A DNA stretch of 27,268 nt from UMGS621 sp964468815. GTDB taxonomy: Bacteria > Bacillota > Clostridia > Christensenellales > Borkfalkiaceae. The stretch lies in NCBI GenBank assembly GCA_964468815.1, contig CAYXWN010000027.1, forward strand, positions 1 to 27,268, written 5' to 3'. The position numbers and the translations under genes are program-made. Below the pieces are notes generated by a model. It was given only the letters and a program-made list of their open reading frames with translations. It did not search any database and was not told the DNA's origin. This document shows, piece by piece, positions 1 through 6,849 of the stretch. How positions within the stretch are numbered: position 1 is the first letter of the stretch; each line of letters starts with the position of its first letter.

Positions 1-558
1 AGCGGGATCAAGAGTCCCGTTTATTGCGATAACCGTTTAACGCTGACTGCGCCCGAGGTGCGGAAAGACGTGGAAAACGGCTTGGTTTCTTTGATTCAAA
101 CCAATTTCCCGGATGTTGAGGTTTTAATGGGAACAAGTACTGCCGGAATCGCGCACGCCGCGATTTGCGGTTGGTTGACGGGGCTGCCCATGGGATACGT
201 CCGCGGAAGCGCAAAAGATCACGGCAGAACCAATCGCATCGAGGGAAAATTGGAAGTGGGACAAAAGGTCGTCGTGGTGGAAGATCTCATTTCGACGGGC
301 GGTTCGGTGATCGACGTCGTGGAAGCGTTGCGCGAAGCGGGGGCGGAAGTCTTAGGCGTCGTCGCGATCTTTACTTACGGAATGAAAAAGGGACTTGAAC
401 GCCTTGCTGCGGCAAACGTTCCCTTATATACGCTTTCGGATTTCGACGCACTTACCGAAGTCGCGGCGGAAGAAGGCTATATCGAACGCGGAGATATTGC
501 GCGTCTGATTGCGTTCCGCGATAACCCGTCGGACGAGCGTTGGATGGAAAAGAAATGA
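1..558 (+). CDS. pyrE: Orotate phosphoribosyltransferase, 5'-truncated by the window edge
   Basis: The enzyme joins orotate to PRPP to give orotidine 5'-monophosphate in cytosolic pyrimidine synthesis. The frame is open from base 1 and begins SGIKSPVYCDNR, the conserved PyrE N-terminal motif, so only a short N-terminal piece lies outside the window; 185 residues are visible. The flexible catalytic loop is seen as KDHGRTNRIEG, and the PRPP-binding motif as VVVVEDLISTGGS. A GTG at base 58 is internal and not the start. The stop codon overlaps the pyrB start by four bases (ATGA at 555-558), so the two genes are very probably translationally coupled. The pyr promoter and any PyrR attenuator must lie upstream, outside the window. 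Identification is firm. Confidence 0.95.
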   Translation, partial: SGIKSPVYCDNRLTLTAPEVRKDVENGLVSLIQTNFPDVEVLMGTSTAGIAHAAICGWLTGLPMGYVRGSAKDHGRTNRIEGKLEVGQKVVVVEDLISTGGSVIDVVEALREAGAEVLGVVAIFTYGMKKGLERLAAANVPLYTLSDFDALTEVAAEEGYIERGDIARLIAFRDNPSDERWMEKK

Positions 559-1625
559 GGCATTTATTAGACATCGCCGATTTATCGGTTTCGGAGTTGG
601 ACGAATTGATTGCCGTTGCCGAGGATATCGCCGCAAACGGCGAGCGGTACGCGAATATTATGCGCGGAAAGAAATTGGCGACGCTCTTTTTCGAGCCGTC
701 TACGCGCACGCGCCTTTCGTTTGAGGCGGCGATGCTGGAATTGGGGGGAAGCGTTCTCGGCTTTTCCGAGGCGTCTTCTTCGTCCGCAACAAAGGGTGAA
801 TGTGTGCGAGATACCGTGCGCGTCGTCGGAAATTATGCGGATATCATCGCCATGCGACATCCGATCGAGGGCGCGGCGTTCGTCGCTGCTACAAAATCTC
901 CCGTCCCCATCGTCAACGCGGGGGACGGCGGACATTGCCACCCGACGCAGACGTTGGCTGATCTTCTTACGATTCATCGCGAACTCGGCAGACTGAACGA
1001 TCTTACGATCGGACTTTGCGGAGATTTATTGTACGGCAGAACCGTCCATTCTCTCATTCATGCGATGGTTCGTTATCGAGGGACTCGTTTTGTCTTGATT
1101 TCGCCCACCGAATTAAGGCTTCCCGATTATGCGGAAAACGCGCTGAAGGAAGCAGGCGTTCCTTATACCGTGACAACGGATTTGAAAGAGGCTATGAGTG
1201 AGTTAGACGTGCTTTATATGACGCGCGTGCAAAAAGAACGGTTTTCAAACGAGGCTGATTACGAGCGCGTAAAAGATTGTTACGTTTTAACGCCCGAAAA
1301 ACTTTCGCTCGCGAAGAAGTCGATGCGCGTTTTGCATCCGCTACCGCGCGTGAACGAGATCGCGCAAGAAGTAGACGACGATCCTCGTGCGGCGTATTTC
1401 CGTCAAACGCTCAACGGAAAGTTGATGCGCATGGCTTTAATTTTGAAGTTGACGGGCGAAAACGCCTTGCAAACACCGCATACGCTACCGAAAGGAGAAT
1501 CTTACGACGGCAAATGCCCCAACCCGAAGTGCATTACGCACGTCGAACGCGCGCTTCCGATGCGAAAAACAAAGGGGGCGGACGGCGAGGCTCGTTGTCT
1601 TTATTGCGAAACTCTTTTAAAATAA
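555..1625 (+). CDS. pyrB: Aspartate carbamoyltransferase fused to a PyrI-type zinc domain
   Basis: It makes N-carbamoyl-aspartate from carbamoyl phosphate and aspartate, the committed step of pyrimidine synthesis. The ATG at 555 overlaps the pyrE stop; an in-frame TTG at 540 is less likely. Of 356 residues, about 1-305 are a complete catalytic chain: carbamoyl-phosphate loop STRTR at 49-53, HPTQT at 129-133, GDLLYGRTVHS around 156-166, and HPLPR at 261-265. It resembles the E. coli catalytic chain closely in order and motifs. After a short linker, residues 321-356 hold CPNPKC (Cys321, Cys326) and CLYC (Cys348, Cys351). This matches the four-cysteine zinc domain of the regulatory subunit PyrI. 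The nucleotide-binding allosteric domain of PyrI is missing, and no pyrI gene follows. I infer a PyrB stabilised by its own zinc domain and probably not regulated by CTP or ATP. Confidence 0.95.
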   Translation: MRHLLDIADLSVSELDELIAVAEDIAANGERYANIMRGKKLATLFFEPSTRTRLSFEAAMLELGGSVLGFSEASSSSATKGECVRDTVRVVGNYADIIAMRHPIEGAAFVAATKSPVPIVNAGDGGHCHPTQTLADLLTIHRELGRLNDLTIGLCGDLLYGRTVHSLIHAMVRYRGTRFVLISPTELRLPDYAENALKEAGVPYTVTTDLKEAMSELDVLYMTRVQKERFSNEADYERVKDCYVLTPEKLSLAKKSMRVLHPLPRVNEIAQEVDDDPRAAYFRQTLNGKLMRMALILKLTGENALQTPHTLPKGESYDGKCPNPKCITHVERALPMRKTKGADGEARCLYCETLLK

Positions 1626-1645
1626 AATTTGCCCGTTTTTTTCGC

Positions 1646-1674
1646 TTGACTGTTGGGCTCGATTTTGGTAAAAT
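1646..1674 (+). promoter_or_regulatory. Sigma-A-type promoter of the purine operon
   Basis: A -35 box TTGACT (1646-1651) and a -10 box TAAAAT (1669-1674) are separated by exactly 17 bases. Transcription would start near 1681, just ahead of the riboswitch. No convincing terminator is visible between the pyrB stop and this promoter, so some read-through from the pyr genes is possible. Confidence 0.8.
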
Positions 1675-1690
1675 ATGAGTGGAAAAACAA

Positions 1691-1771
1691 GAAGCGATCT
1701 TTGTGACTGACGGAACCGCGGATCACCGCATGGAAGCAAAGATTTTTGTCAATGTCGACCGTCTGGGCAGT
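1691..1771 (+). promoter_or_regulatory. ZTP (pfl-motif) riboswitch aptamer
   Basis: The leader contains the two conserved blocks of the ZTP riboswitch, GTGACTGACGG (1703-1713) and CCGTCTGGGCA (1759-1769). P1 pairs ATCTTTG (1697-1703) with CAAAGAT (1737-1743). P2 pairs GCGG (1718-1721) with CCGC (1726-1729). The pseudoknot pairs GACGG (1709-1713) with CCGTC (1759-1763); the usual GGCG/CGCC pair is replaced here by a compensated A-U pair. P4 can form between TGTC (1753-1756) and GGCA (1766-1769). The class is known to bind ZMP/ZTP, a purine intermediate that signals 10-formyl-THF shortage, and to switch on purine and one-carbon genes, which is exactly what follows here. Confidence 0.92.
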
Positions 1772-1802
1772 TCGCGTTTGTGGACTGCCCATAACTATTT
1801 TT
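1764..1802 (+). terminator. Riboswitch-controlled attenuator hairpin upstream of purE
   Basis: TGGGCAGT (1764-1771) pairs perfectly with ACTGCCCA (1784-1791), and two further inner pairs are possible (1772-1773 with 1782-1783). A T-rich stretch follows and ends in five Ts (1798-1802). The 5' arm uses the same GGGCA bases that the aptamer needs for P4, so ligand-bound aptamer and terminator are mutually exclusive, as expected for an ON switch. The T tract is interrupted (TAACTATTTTT), so termination may be leaky. Confidence 0.8.
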
Positions 1803-1812
1803 CGGAGGTTTT

Positions 1813-2307
1813 ATGAAAAAAATCGGAATCGTAATGGGAAGTGACAGCGATCTTCCCGTTGTACAAAAGGCAATCAATACGTTGAACGCGTACGACGTAC
1901 CGTACGAGGTGCACGTTTATTCGGCGCACAGAACGCCGGAGGAAGCGCGCGCGTTTTCGTTACAGGCGAGGGAGAACGGCTTCGGTGCGATTATCGCCGC
2001 GGCGGGAAAGGCTGCGCATCTTGCAGGTGCGAGTGCGGCAAACACTACGCTTCCGGTGATCGGAATCCCCGTCAAATCATCGACGCTTGACGGGCTTGAC
2101 GCTCTTTTATCCACCGTTCAGATGCCCGGCGGAATCCCCGTTGCTACCGTCGCGATCGACGGCGCGGAGAACGCCGCATTGCTTGCGATTCAAATTTTAG
2201 CAGTCGGCGATTGTGCGCTTGCGGATCGGTTAGCCGCCGCTAGAGCCGCGTCTAAGGAAAAAGTACTTGCAAAAAACGCTGCGATTCAAGCGCAGTTTTC
2301 AAAATAA
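1813..2307 (+). CDS. purE: N5-carboxyaminoimidazole ribonucleotide mutase (class I PurE)
   Basis: It converts N5-CAIR to CAIR in IMP synthesis. The 164-residue protein has the family landmarks GSDSD near residue 9, SAHRTP near 38, the loop GKAAHLAG, and VQMPGGIPV. These match class I (bacterial mutase) enzymes; class II AIR carboxylases have a different loop. The start is set by GGAGG (1804-1808) just before the ATG. It is the first gene behind the ZTP riboswitch. Class I PurE normally receives N5-CAIR from PurK, and no purK is present in this otherwise complete cluster. PurK may be elsewhere in the genome, or the cell may rely on high CO2 and non-enzymatic carbamate formation. Confidence 0.95.
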   Translation: MKKIGIVMGSDSDLPVVQKAINTLNAYDVPYEVHVYSAHRTPEEARAFSLQARENGFGAIIAAAGKAAHLAGASAANTTLPVIGIPVKSSTLDGLDALLSTVQMPGGIPVATVAIDGAENAALLAIQILAVGDCALADRLAAARAASKEKVLAKNAAIQAQFSK

Positions 2308-2331
2308 AAAATTCATTCGGAGGAATTAAAA

Positions 2332-3042
2332 ATGGAAAAGAAAGAACAGCTCTACGAGGGCAAAGCGAAAAAGGTTTTTGCAACTGAAAATTCGGAATAT
2401 TGCATCGTTTCGTATAAAGACGATGCGACCGCTTTCAACGGCTTGAAAAAGGGAACGATTCTCGGAAAAGGCGCAATCAACAACCGTGTAACCAATTATC
2501 TGATGAAGATGTTGGAAGAAAAGGGGATTCCTACGCACTTTGTGGAAGAGTTGAACGATCGCGAAACGGTAGTCCGTCGCGTAAAGATCGTTCCGCTGGA
2601 AGTCATTGTGAGAAACGTCGCCGCAGGTTCGCTCGCGAAGCGTTTAGGTTTGGAAGAGGGCGTCAAAATGGGCAGAACGGTTTTGGAATTTTGCTATAAA
2701 GATGACGCGCTTGGCGATCCCATGGTCAACGAATATCATATTCTCGCCATGAATTTTGCAACCGAAGAGGAGTTGAAACTTATCTCCGAATATTCCTTAA
2801 AAATCAACGAAATTCTTTCTGCTTATCTTGCGGAAGTCAACGTCGAATTGATCGACTTTAAGTTGGAATTCGGCAAGACCTCGGACGGTAAGATCGTTCT
2901 TGCCGACGAGATTTCTCCCGACACTTGTCGTTTCTGGGACGCGACGACGCATGAGAAGTTGGATAAAGACCGTTTCCGTCGCGATCTCGGCGGAGTGGAA
3001 GATGCTTATCACGAGATTTTAAAGCGTCTTTTGGGAGAATAA
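2332..3042 (+). CDS. purC: SAICAR synthetase
   Basis: It joins CAIR with aspartate, using ATP, to give SAICAR. At 236 residues it has the normal bacterial length. Landmarks in order are LYEGKAKKVF at the N terminus, YKDDATAFNG, the segment with VIVRNVAAGS, the substrate loop GDPMVNEYH, and the C-terminal signature LADEISPDTCRFWD. The ATG follows a strong AGGAG (2319-2323 region) at good spacing, 24 bases after purE. Six bases separate its stop from purF. Product and start are both well supported. Confidence 0.97.
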   Translation: MEKKEQLYEGKAKKVFATENSEYCIVSYKDDATAFNGLKKGTILGKGAINNRVTNYLMKMLEEKGIPTHFVEELNDRETVVRRVKIVPLEVIVRNVAAGSLAKRLGLEEGVKMGRTVLEFCYKDDALGDPMVNEYHILAMNFATEEELKLISEYSLKINEILSAYLAEVNVELIDFKLEFGKTSDGKIVLADEISPDTCRFWDATTHEKLDKDRFRRDLGGVEDAYHEILKRLLGE

Positions 3043-3048
3043 GCGAGT

Positions 3049-4491
3049 ATGCGTAAGATCAATGAAGAATGCGGCGTTTTCGGCATTTACAGTCCGGACG
3101 TACAAGACGTCGCGCATACTGCTTATTACGGGTTGTTCGCTCTTCAACACCGCGGACAGGAGTCTTGCGGTATTGTCGTGAACGACGACGGTGTTTTCAC
3201 TTCCTATAAGGATGCCGGTATTGTCAACGACGTGTTTACCGCCGACGTTTTAAATCGTTTGGGACAAGGTCATATGGCTGTCGGTCACGTCCGTTACGGA
3301 ACGACCGGCTCGACGGGACGTCGCAACGCGCAGCCGATCGTGATCAATCATAACAAAGGTACGATGGCACTCGCGCACAACGGCAATCTCGTAAATTCGT
3401 CCGAACTCAGAGAGGAGCTTGAATTACAGGGTTCTATCTTCCATACGACGAGCGATACCGAAGTGATTTCTTATATTATCACGAAGGAGCGATTGACCGC
3501 ACCCTCTATCGAGGAAGCGGTCAATCGTGCGATGCATCGCATTAAAGGCGCGTATTCGCTTGTTTTAATGTCGCCGTCTAAGATGATTGCGGTACGGGAC
3601 GAAAACGGTTTTCGTCCGCTTTGTTACGGCAAACGGTTGGACGGTTCTTACGTGATCGCATCCGAAAGTTGCGCCTTGGACGCGGTCGGTGCGGAATTTA
3701 TTCGCGAGTTAAGACCGGGCGAAATTTTGGTGTTCGGCAAGAACGGAATCCGTTCGATCACCGATCATTGCGAGAAAGCACCCGAAAAGATGTGTGTTTT
3801 TGAATTTATCTATTTCGCGCGTCCCGATTCGGTCATCAACGGTTGTTCGGTACACGACGCTCGCGTTCGCGCAGGCGAATTTTTGGCAAAAACTTATCCC
3901 GTCGAGGCGGACGTCGTAATCGGCGTTCCCGATTCCGGTTTAGACGCCGCGATCGGCTACTCTAAGCAATCCGGAATCCCTTACGAGATCGGCTTTATTA
4001 AAAACAAATACATCGGCAGAACGTTTATCGTTCCGGGACAGAAATCAAGAGAAGATTTGGTTCGTATCAAACTGAACGTCATCGGTTCTGTTGTAAAAGG
4101 AAAGAGAGTTGTCTTAATCGACGATTCTATCGTCCGCGGAACGACAAGTGCTCGGATCGTCAAACTTTTGAGAGATTGCGGCGCGACCGAAGTGCATATG
4201 CGCGTTACTGCTCCGCCGTTTACCAATCCGTGCTATTACGGAACGGATATCGACTCTAAGGAGAATTTGATTGCAAGCAGTCACACGGTAGAGGAAATCG
4301 CGCGGGTGATCGGAGTGGATTCGTTGGGATATTTATCCGTCGAGTATGCGAAACAACTTACGGGCGACGGACAAAACGGTTTCTGTCTTGCTTGTTTTGA
4401 CGGAAACTATCCGACCAACGTTCCGAAAGAGCAATTCAAAAATAAATTCGACTGCAAGATATCGCAGCGGAAAAAAGAGGAGGAATCATAA
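3049..4491 (+). CDS. purF: Glutamine PRPP amidotransferase, iron-sulphur type
   Basis: It catalyses the first committed purine step, making phosphoribosylamine from PRPP and glutamine. The protein is 480 residues. It begins with a seven-residue propeptide (MRKINEE) before Cys8, the Ntn-hydrolase nucleophile exposed by self-cleavage, in the motif ECGVFGI. The glutaminase domain includes GHVRYGTTG and LAHNGNL. The phosphoribosyltransferase domain has the PRPP motif VVLIDDSIVRGTT (354-366). Cys249, Cys395, Cys446 and Cys449 align with the four cysteines that hold the [4Fe-4S] cluster in Bacillus subtilis PurF. In that relative the cluster makes the enzyme oxygen-sensitive, which fits an anaerobe. 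The stop overlaps the purM start by one base (TAATG). Confidence 0.97.
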   Translation: MRKINEECGVFGIYSPDVQDVAHTAYYGLFALQHRGQESCGIVVNDDGVFTSYKDAGIVNDVFTADVLNRLGQGHMAVGHVRYGTTGSTGRRNAQPIVINHNKGTMALAHNGNLVNSSELREELELQGSIFHTTSDTEVISYIITKERLTAPSIEEAVNRAMHRIKGAYSLVLMSPSKMIAVRDENGFRPLCYGKRLDGSYVIASESCALDAVGAEFIRELRPGEILVFGKNGIRSITDHCEKAPEKMCVFEFIYFARPDSVINGCSVHDARVRAGEFLAKTYPVEADVVIGVPDSGLDAAIGYSKQSGIPYEIGFIKNKYIGRTFIVPGQKSREDLVRIKLNVIGSVVKGKRVVLIDDSIVRGTTSARIVKLLRDCGATEVHMRVTAPPFTNPCYYGTDIDSKENLIASSHTVEEIARVIGVDSLGYLSVEYAKQLTGDGQNGFCLACFDGNYPTNVPKEQFKNKFDCKISQRKKEEES

Positions 4492-5531
4492 TGGAAAAGA
4501 GTTTCAGCGAAAGCTATAAGGCGGCAGGCGTGGATATTACCGCCGGCTACGAGGCGGTTCGACTGATGAAAGAACACGTCGCCAAGACGATGACGGCGGG
4601 CGCGGTGTCCGATCTCGGTGGATTCGGCGGACTTTTTCTGCCCGATCTCAGCGGAATGAAGACGCCCGTTTTGGTAAGCGGAACGGACGGCGTCGGTACG
4701 AAACTGAAACTCGCGTTTTTGATGGATCGGCACGATACGGTCGGAATCGACTGTGTTGCGATGTGTGTCAACGACGTGATCTGCTGCGGCGCGAAACCGC
4801 TCTTTTTCTTAGATTATATCGCAGTCGGTAAAAACTATCCCGAAAAAGTTGCGGCGATCGTCAAGGGCGTCGCGGAGGGGTGTTTACAATCGGGTTCTGC
4901 TTTGATCGGCGGAGAAACCGCGGAAATGCCTGGCTTTTATCCGGAGGACGAATACGATCTTGCAGGCTTTTCCGTCGGTATCGTCGATAAAGAAAAGATT
5001 TTGGATAACAAGAGCATGAGAGAAGGGGATGCGATCATTGCTCTTCCGTCGTCCGGCGTACATTCCAACGGCTTTTCTTTGGTAAGAAAGGTTTTTGACG
5101 TCGATCACGCCGATTTGAAATCACCGATCGCCGCATTGGACGGAAAAAGTTTAGGCGATACGTTGCTTACGCCGACGAGAATTTACGTAAAACCCATGCT
5201 TGCGCTCTTTGAACGCGTAACGGTTAAGGGTGTTTCCCATATTACGGGTGGCGGATTTTACGAAAATATTCCCAGAAGTATTCCGAAAGGACTGGGAGCA
5301 AAGATCGAAAAGAGCAAGATAAAAGTATTGCCGATTTTCGATTATATCAAAGAAACGGGCAATATCCCCGAACGGGATATGTTCAACACTTTCAACATGG
5401 GCGTCGGAATGTCCGTCGTCGTCGCGAAAGAAGACGTTGAAACCGCGCTTTCCGTATTACGCGAGAACGGGGAAGATGCGTATGTCATCGGCGAAATCGT
5501 GCGTTCGGACGAGGGCGTTGTTTTATGGTAA
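4491..5531 (+). CDS. purM: AIR synthetase (phosphoribosylformylglycinamidine cyclo-ligase)
   Basis: It closes the imidazole ring, converting FGAM to AIR with ATP. The 346-residue length is standard. Recognisable blocks are AGVDITAGYEAV near the N terminus, VSGTDGVGTKLKLA, GIDCVAMCVND, LIGGETAEMPGFY, LPSSGVHSNGFSLVR, and HITGGGFYENIPR in the C-terminal half. A GGAGG lies about eight bases before the ATG, inside the end of purF. The gene overlaps purF by one base and purN by seven, so translation of the three is probably coupled. Confidence 0.97.
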   Translation: MEKSFSESYKAAGVDITAGYEAVRLMKEHVAKTMTAGAVSDLGGFGGLFLPDLSGMKTPVLVSGTDGVGTKLKLAFLMDRHDTVGIDCVAMCVNDVICCGAKPLFFLDYIAVGKNYPEKVAAIVKGVAEGCLQSGSALIGGETAEMPGFYPEDEYDLAGFSVGIVDKEKILDNKSMREGDAIIALPSSGVHSNGFSLVRKVFDVDHADLKSPIAALDGKSLGDTLLTPTRIYVKPMLALFERVTVKGVSHITGGGFYENIPRSIPKGLGAKIEKSKIKVLPIFDYIKETGNIPERDMFNTFNMGVGMSVVVAKEDVETALSVLRENGEDAYVIGEIVRSDEGVVLW

Positions 5532-6130
5532 AGACAAAAGTTGCCGTCCTTGTATCCGGGGGCGGCACCAATTTACAAGCGATCATCGACAGCGCAAACG
5601 TCGGGAAAATTCCGCACGGCGAAATCGTGCTCGTTCTATCCAATAACGCCAATGCGTATGCGCTTACGCGTGCAAAAGAAAACGGGATCGAAACGGCAGT
5701 CGTTTCGCGCAAGGAGTGCGGCGATTCGTTTGAGGACGTGTTGCTCGAAACGCTCCGCGCGCACGGCGTCGAACTGATCGTTCTTGCAGGTTTTTTATGC
5801 GTTTTGACCGAAAAGGTCACGCGCGCATATGAAAAACGCATTATCAACGTACATCCGTCGTTGATACCGTCTTTTTGCGGAACGGGGTATTACGGATTAA
5901 AGGTACACGAGGCTGCGCTTGATTACGGCGTAAAAATTACGGGTGCAACCGTGCATTACGTCAACGAGGTTACGGACGGAGGCGAAATCATTGCTCAAAA
6001 AGCCGTCGAGGTCAAAGAGGGCGACACGCCCGAACGATTACAGCGTCGCGTGATGGAAGAGGCGGAATGGGTACTTCTTCCTGCGGCGGTGGAAGAAGTT
6101 TGCAAAAAAATACAAGGGGAATCGCTATGA
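5525..6130 (+). CDS. purN: GAR transformylase, formyl-THF dependent
   Basis: It moves a formyl group from 10-formyl-THF to glycinamide ribonucleotide (GAR). The 201-residue protein opens with the nucleotide-binding motif VLVSGGGTNLQAI. The catalytic residues are Asn108 and His110 in INVHPSLIP and Asp151 in EVTDGGEII, matching the Asn-His-Asp set known from E. coli PurN. The stretch IPSFCGTGYYGLKVHEA is slightly longer than in E. coli and is common in Clostridia. It overlaps purM by seven bases and the next gene by four. It is one of two formyl-THF-consuming enzymes in this operon. Confidence 0.96.
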   Translation: MVKTKVAVLVSGGGTNLQAIIDSANVGKIPHGEIVLVLSNNANAYALTRAKENGIETAVVSRKECGDSFEDVLLETLRAHGVELIVLAGFLCVLTEKVTRAYEKRIINVHPSLIPSFCGTGYYGLKVHEAALDYGVKITGATVHYVNEVTDGGEIIAQKAVEVKEGDTPERLQRRVMEEAEWVLLPAAVEEVCKKIQGESL

Positions 6131-6849
6131 ACGTTTATCAAATTCAGAATATCGGAGAATTGATCAAAGAAAATACTTACGTCGGCAGAGGAATCGTCGT
6201 CGGAAAAACCAAGAACGGCGCTTGCGCCGCAGTCGCCTATTTTATTATGGGAAGAAGCGAAAACAGCCGTAATCGGATTTTTCGGGAACGGGGGAAAGAA
6301 GTTACCATCTACCCCTACGATGCGTCTAAGGTAGAAGATCCGTCGCTTATTATTTACTCGCCGATCCGTGCGTTAAAGGAAAATTTGATCGTCACGAACG
6401 GGGATCAAACGGATACCGTGTATGATTTCGTCGCGGCAGGAAAGACTTTTGAGGAAGCGCTTGCAACGCGCTGCTTTGAGCCAGATGCTCCTAATTTTAC
6501 GCCGCGTATTTCCGCAATGTTGACGTTTGCGAAGGAAGATTTTACTTATCGGATGTCGATCTTAAAGAGTGCGGACGAATCGGGAACGGCTTGTAATCGT
6601 TTTTCGTTTGCGTATGAACCGATCGCGGGAGTCGGGCATTTTCTGCACACTTACGTTTGCGACGGAACGCCGATTCCTACTTTCCAAGGTGAGCCGGAAC
6701 GCGTTGCGATTCCGAACGGAATCGACGAGTTTACCTCCGAACTTTGGAATAATTTGAACGAACAAAATAAAATATCGCTCTACGTTCGCTATATCGACCT
6801 GAAAACGGGAAAGACGGAGAGTCGCTTGATCAATAAAAACAACGGGTGA
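6127..6849 (+). CDS. purO: IMP cyclohydrolase, PurO family
   Basis: It closes FAICAR to IMP, the last step of the pathway. The ATG at 6127 overlaps the purN stop (ATGA), giving 240 residues; an earlier in-frame start at 6067 would lie deep inside purN. It is unlike the N-terminal domain of PurH. It matches the PurO family first characterised in methanogenic archaea, with GRGIVVGKTKNG near residue 20, SRNRIF, IYSPIRALKENLIVTNG, and NFTPRISAML in the middle. Its presence together with a stand-alone AICAR transformylase (8303-9487) means a two-protein replacement of bifunctional PurH. The family assignment is strong; activity is inferred from family and context. Confidence 0.9.
   Translation: MNVYQIQNIGELIKENTYVGRGIVVGKTKNGACAAVAYFIMGRSENSRNRIFRERGKEVTIYPYDASKVEDPSLIIYSPIRALKENLIVTNGDQTDTVYDFVAAGKTFEEALATRCFEPDAPNFTPRISAMLTFAKEDFTYRMSILKSADESGTACNRFSFAYEPIAGVGHFLHTYVCDGTPIPTFQGEPERVAIPNGIDEFTSELWNNLNEQNKISLYVRYIDLKTGKTESRLINKNNG

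Noticed and set aside
1626..1645. A terminator after pyrB
   Set aside because: There is a T run (1635-1642) but no stem before it, so no terminator is claimed.
6067..6126. An upstream start for the IMP cyclohydrolase
   Set aside because: It lies inside purN, while the ATG at 6127 gives the usual four-base overlap and the right N terminus.
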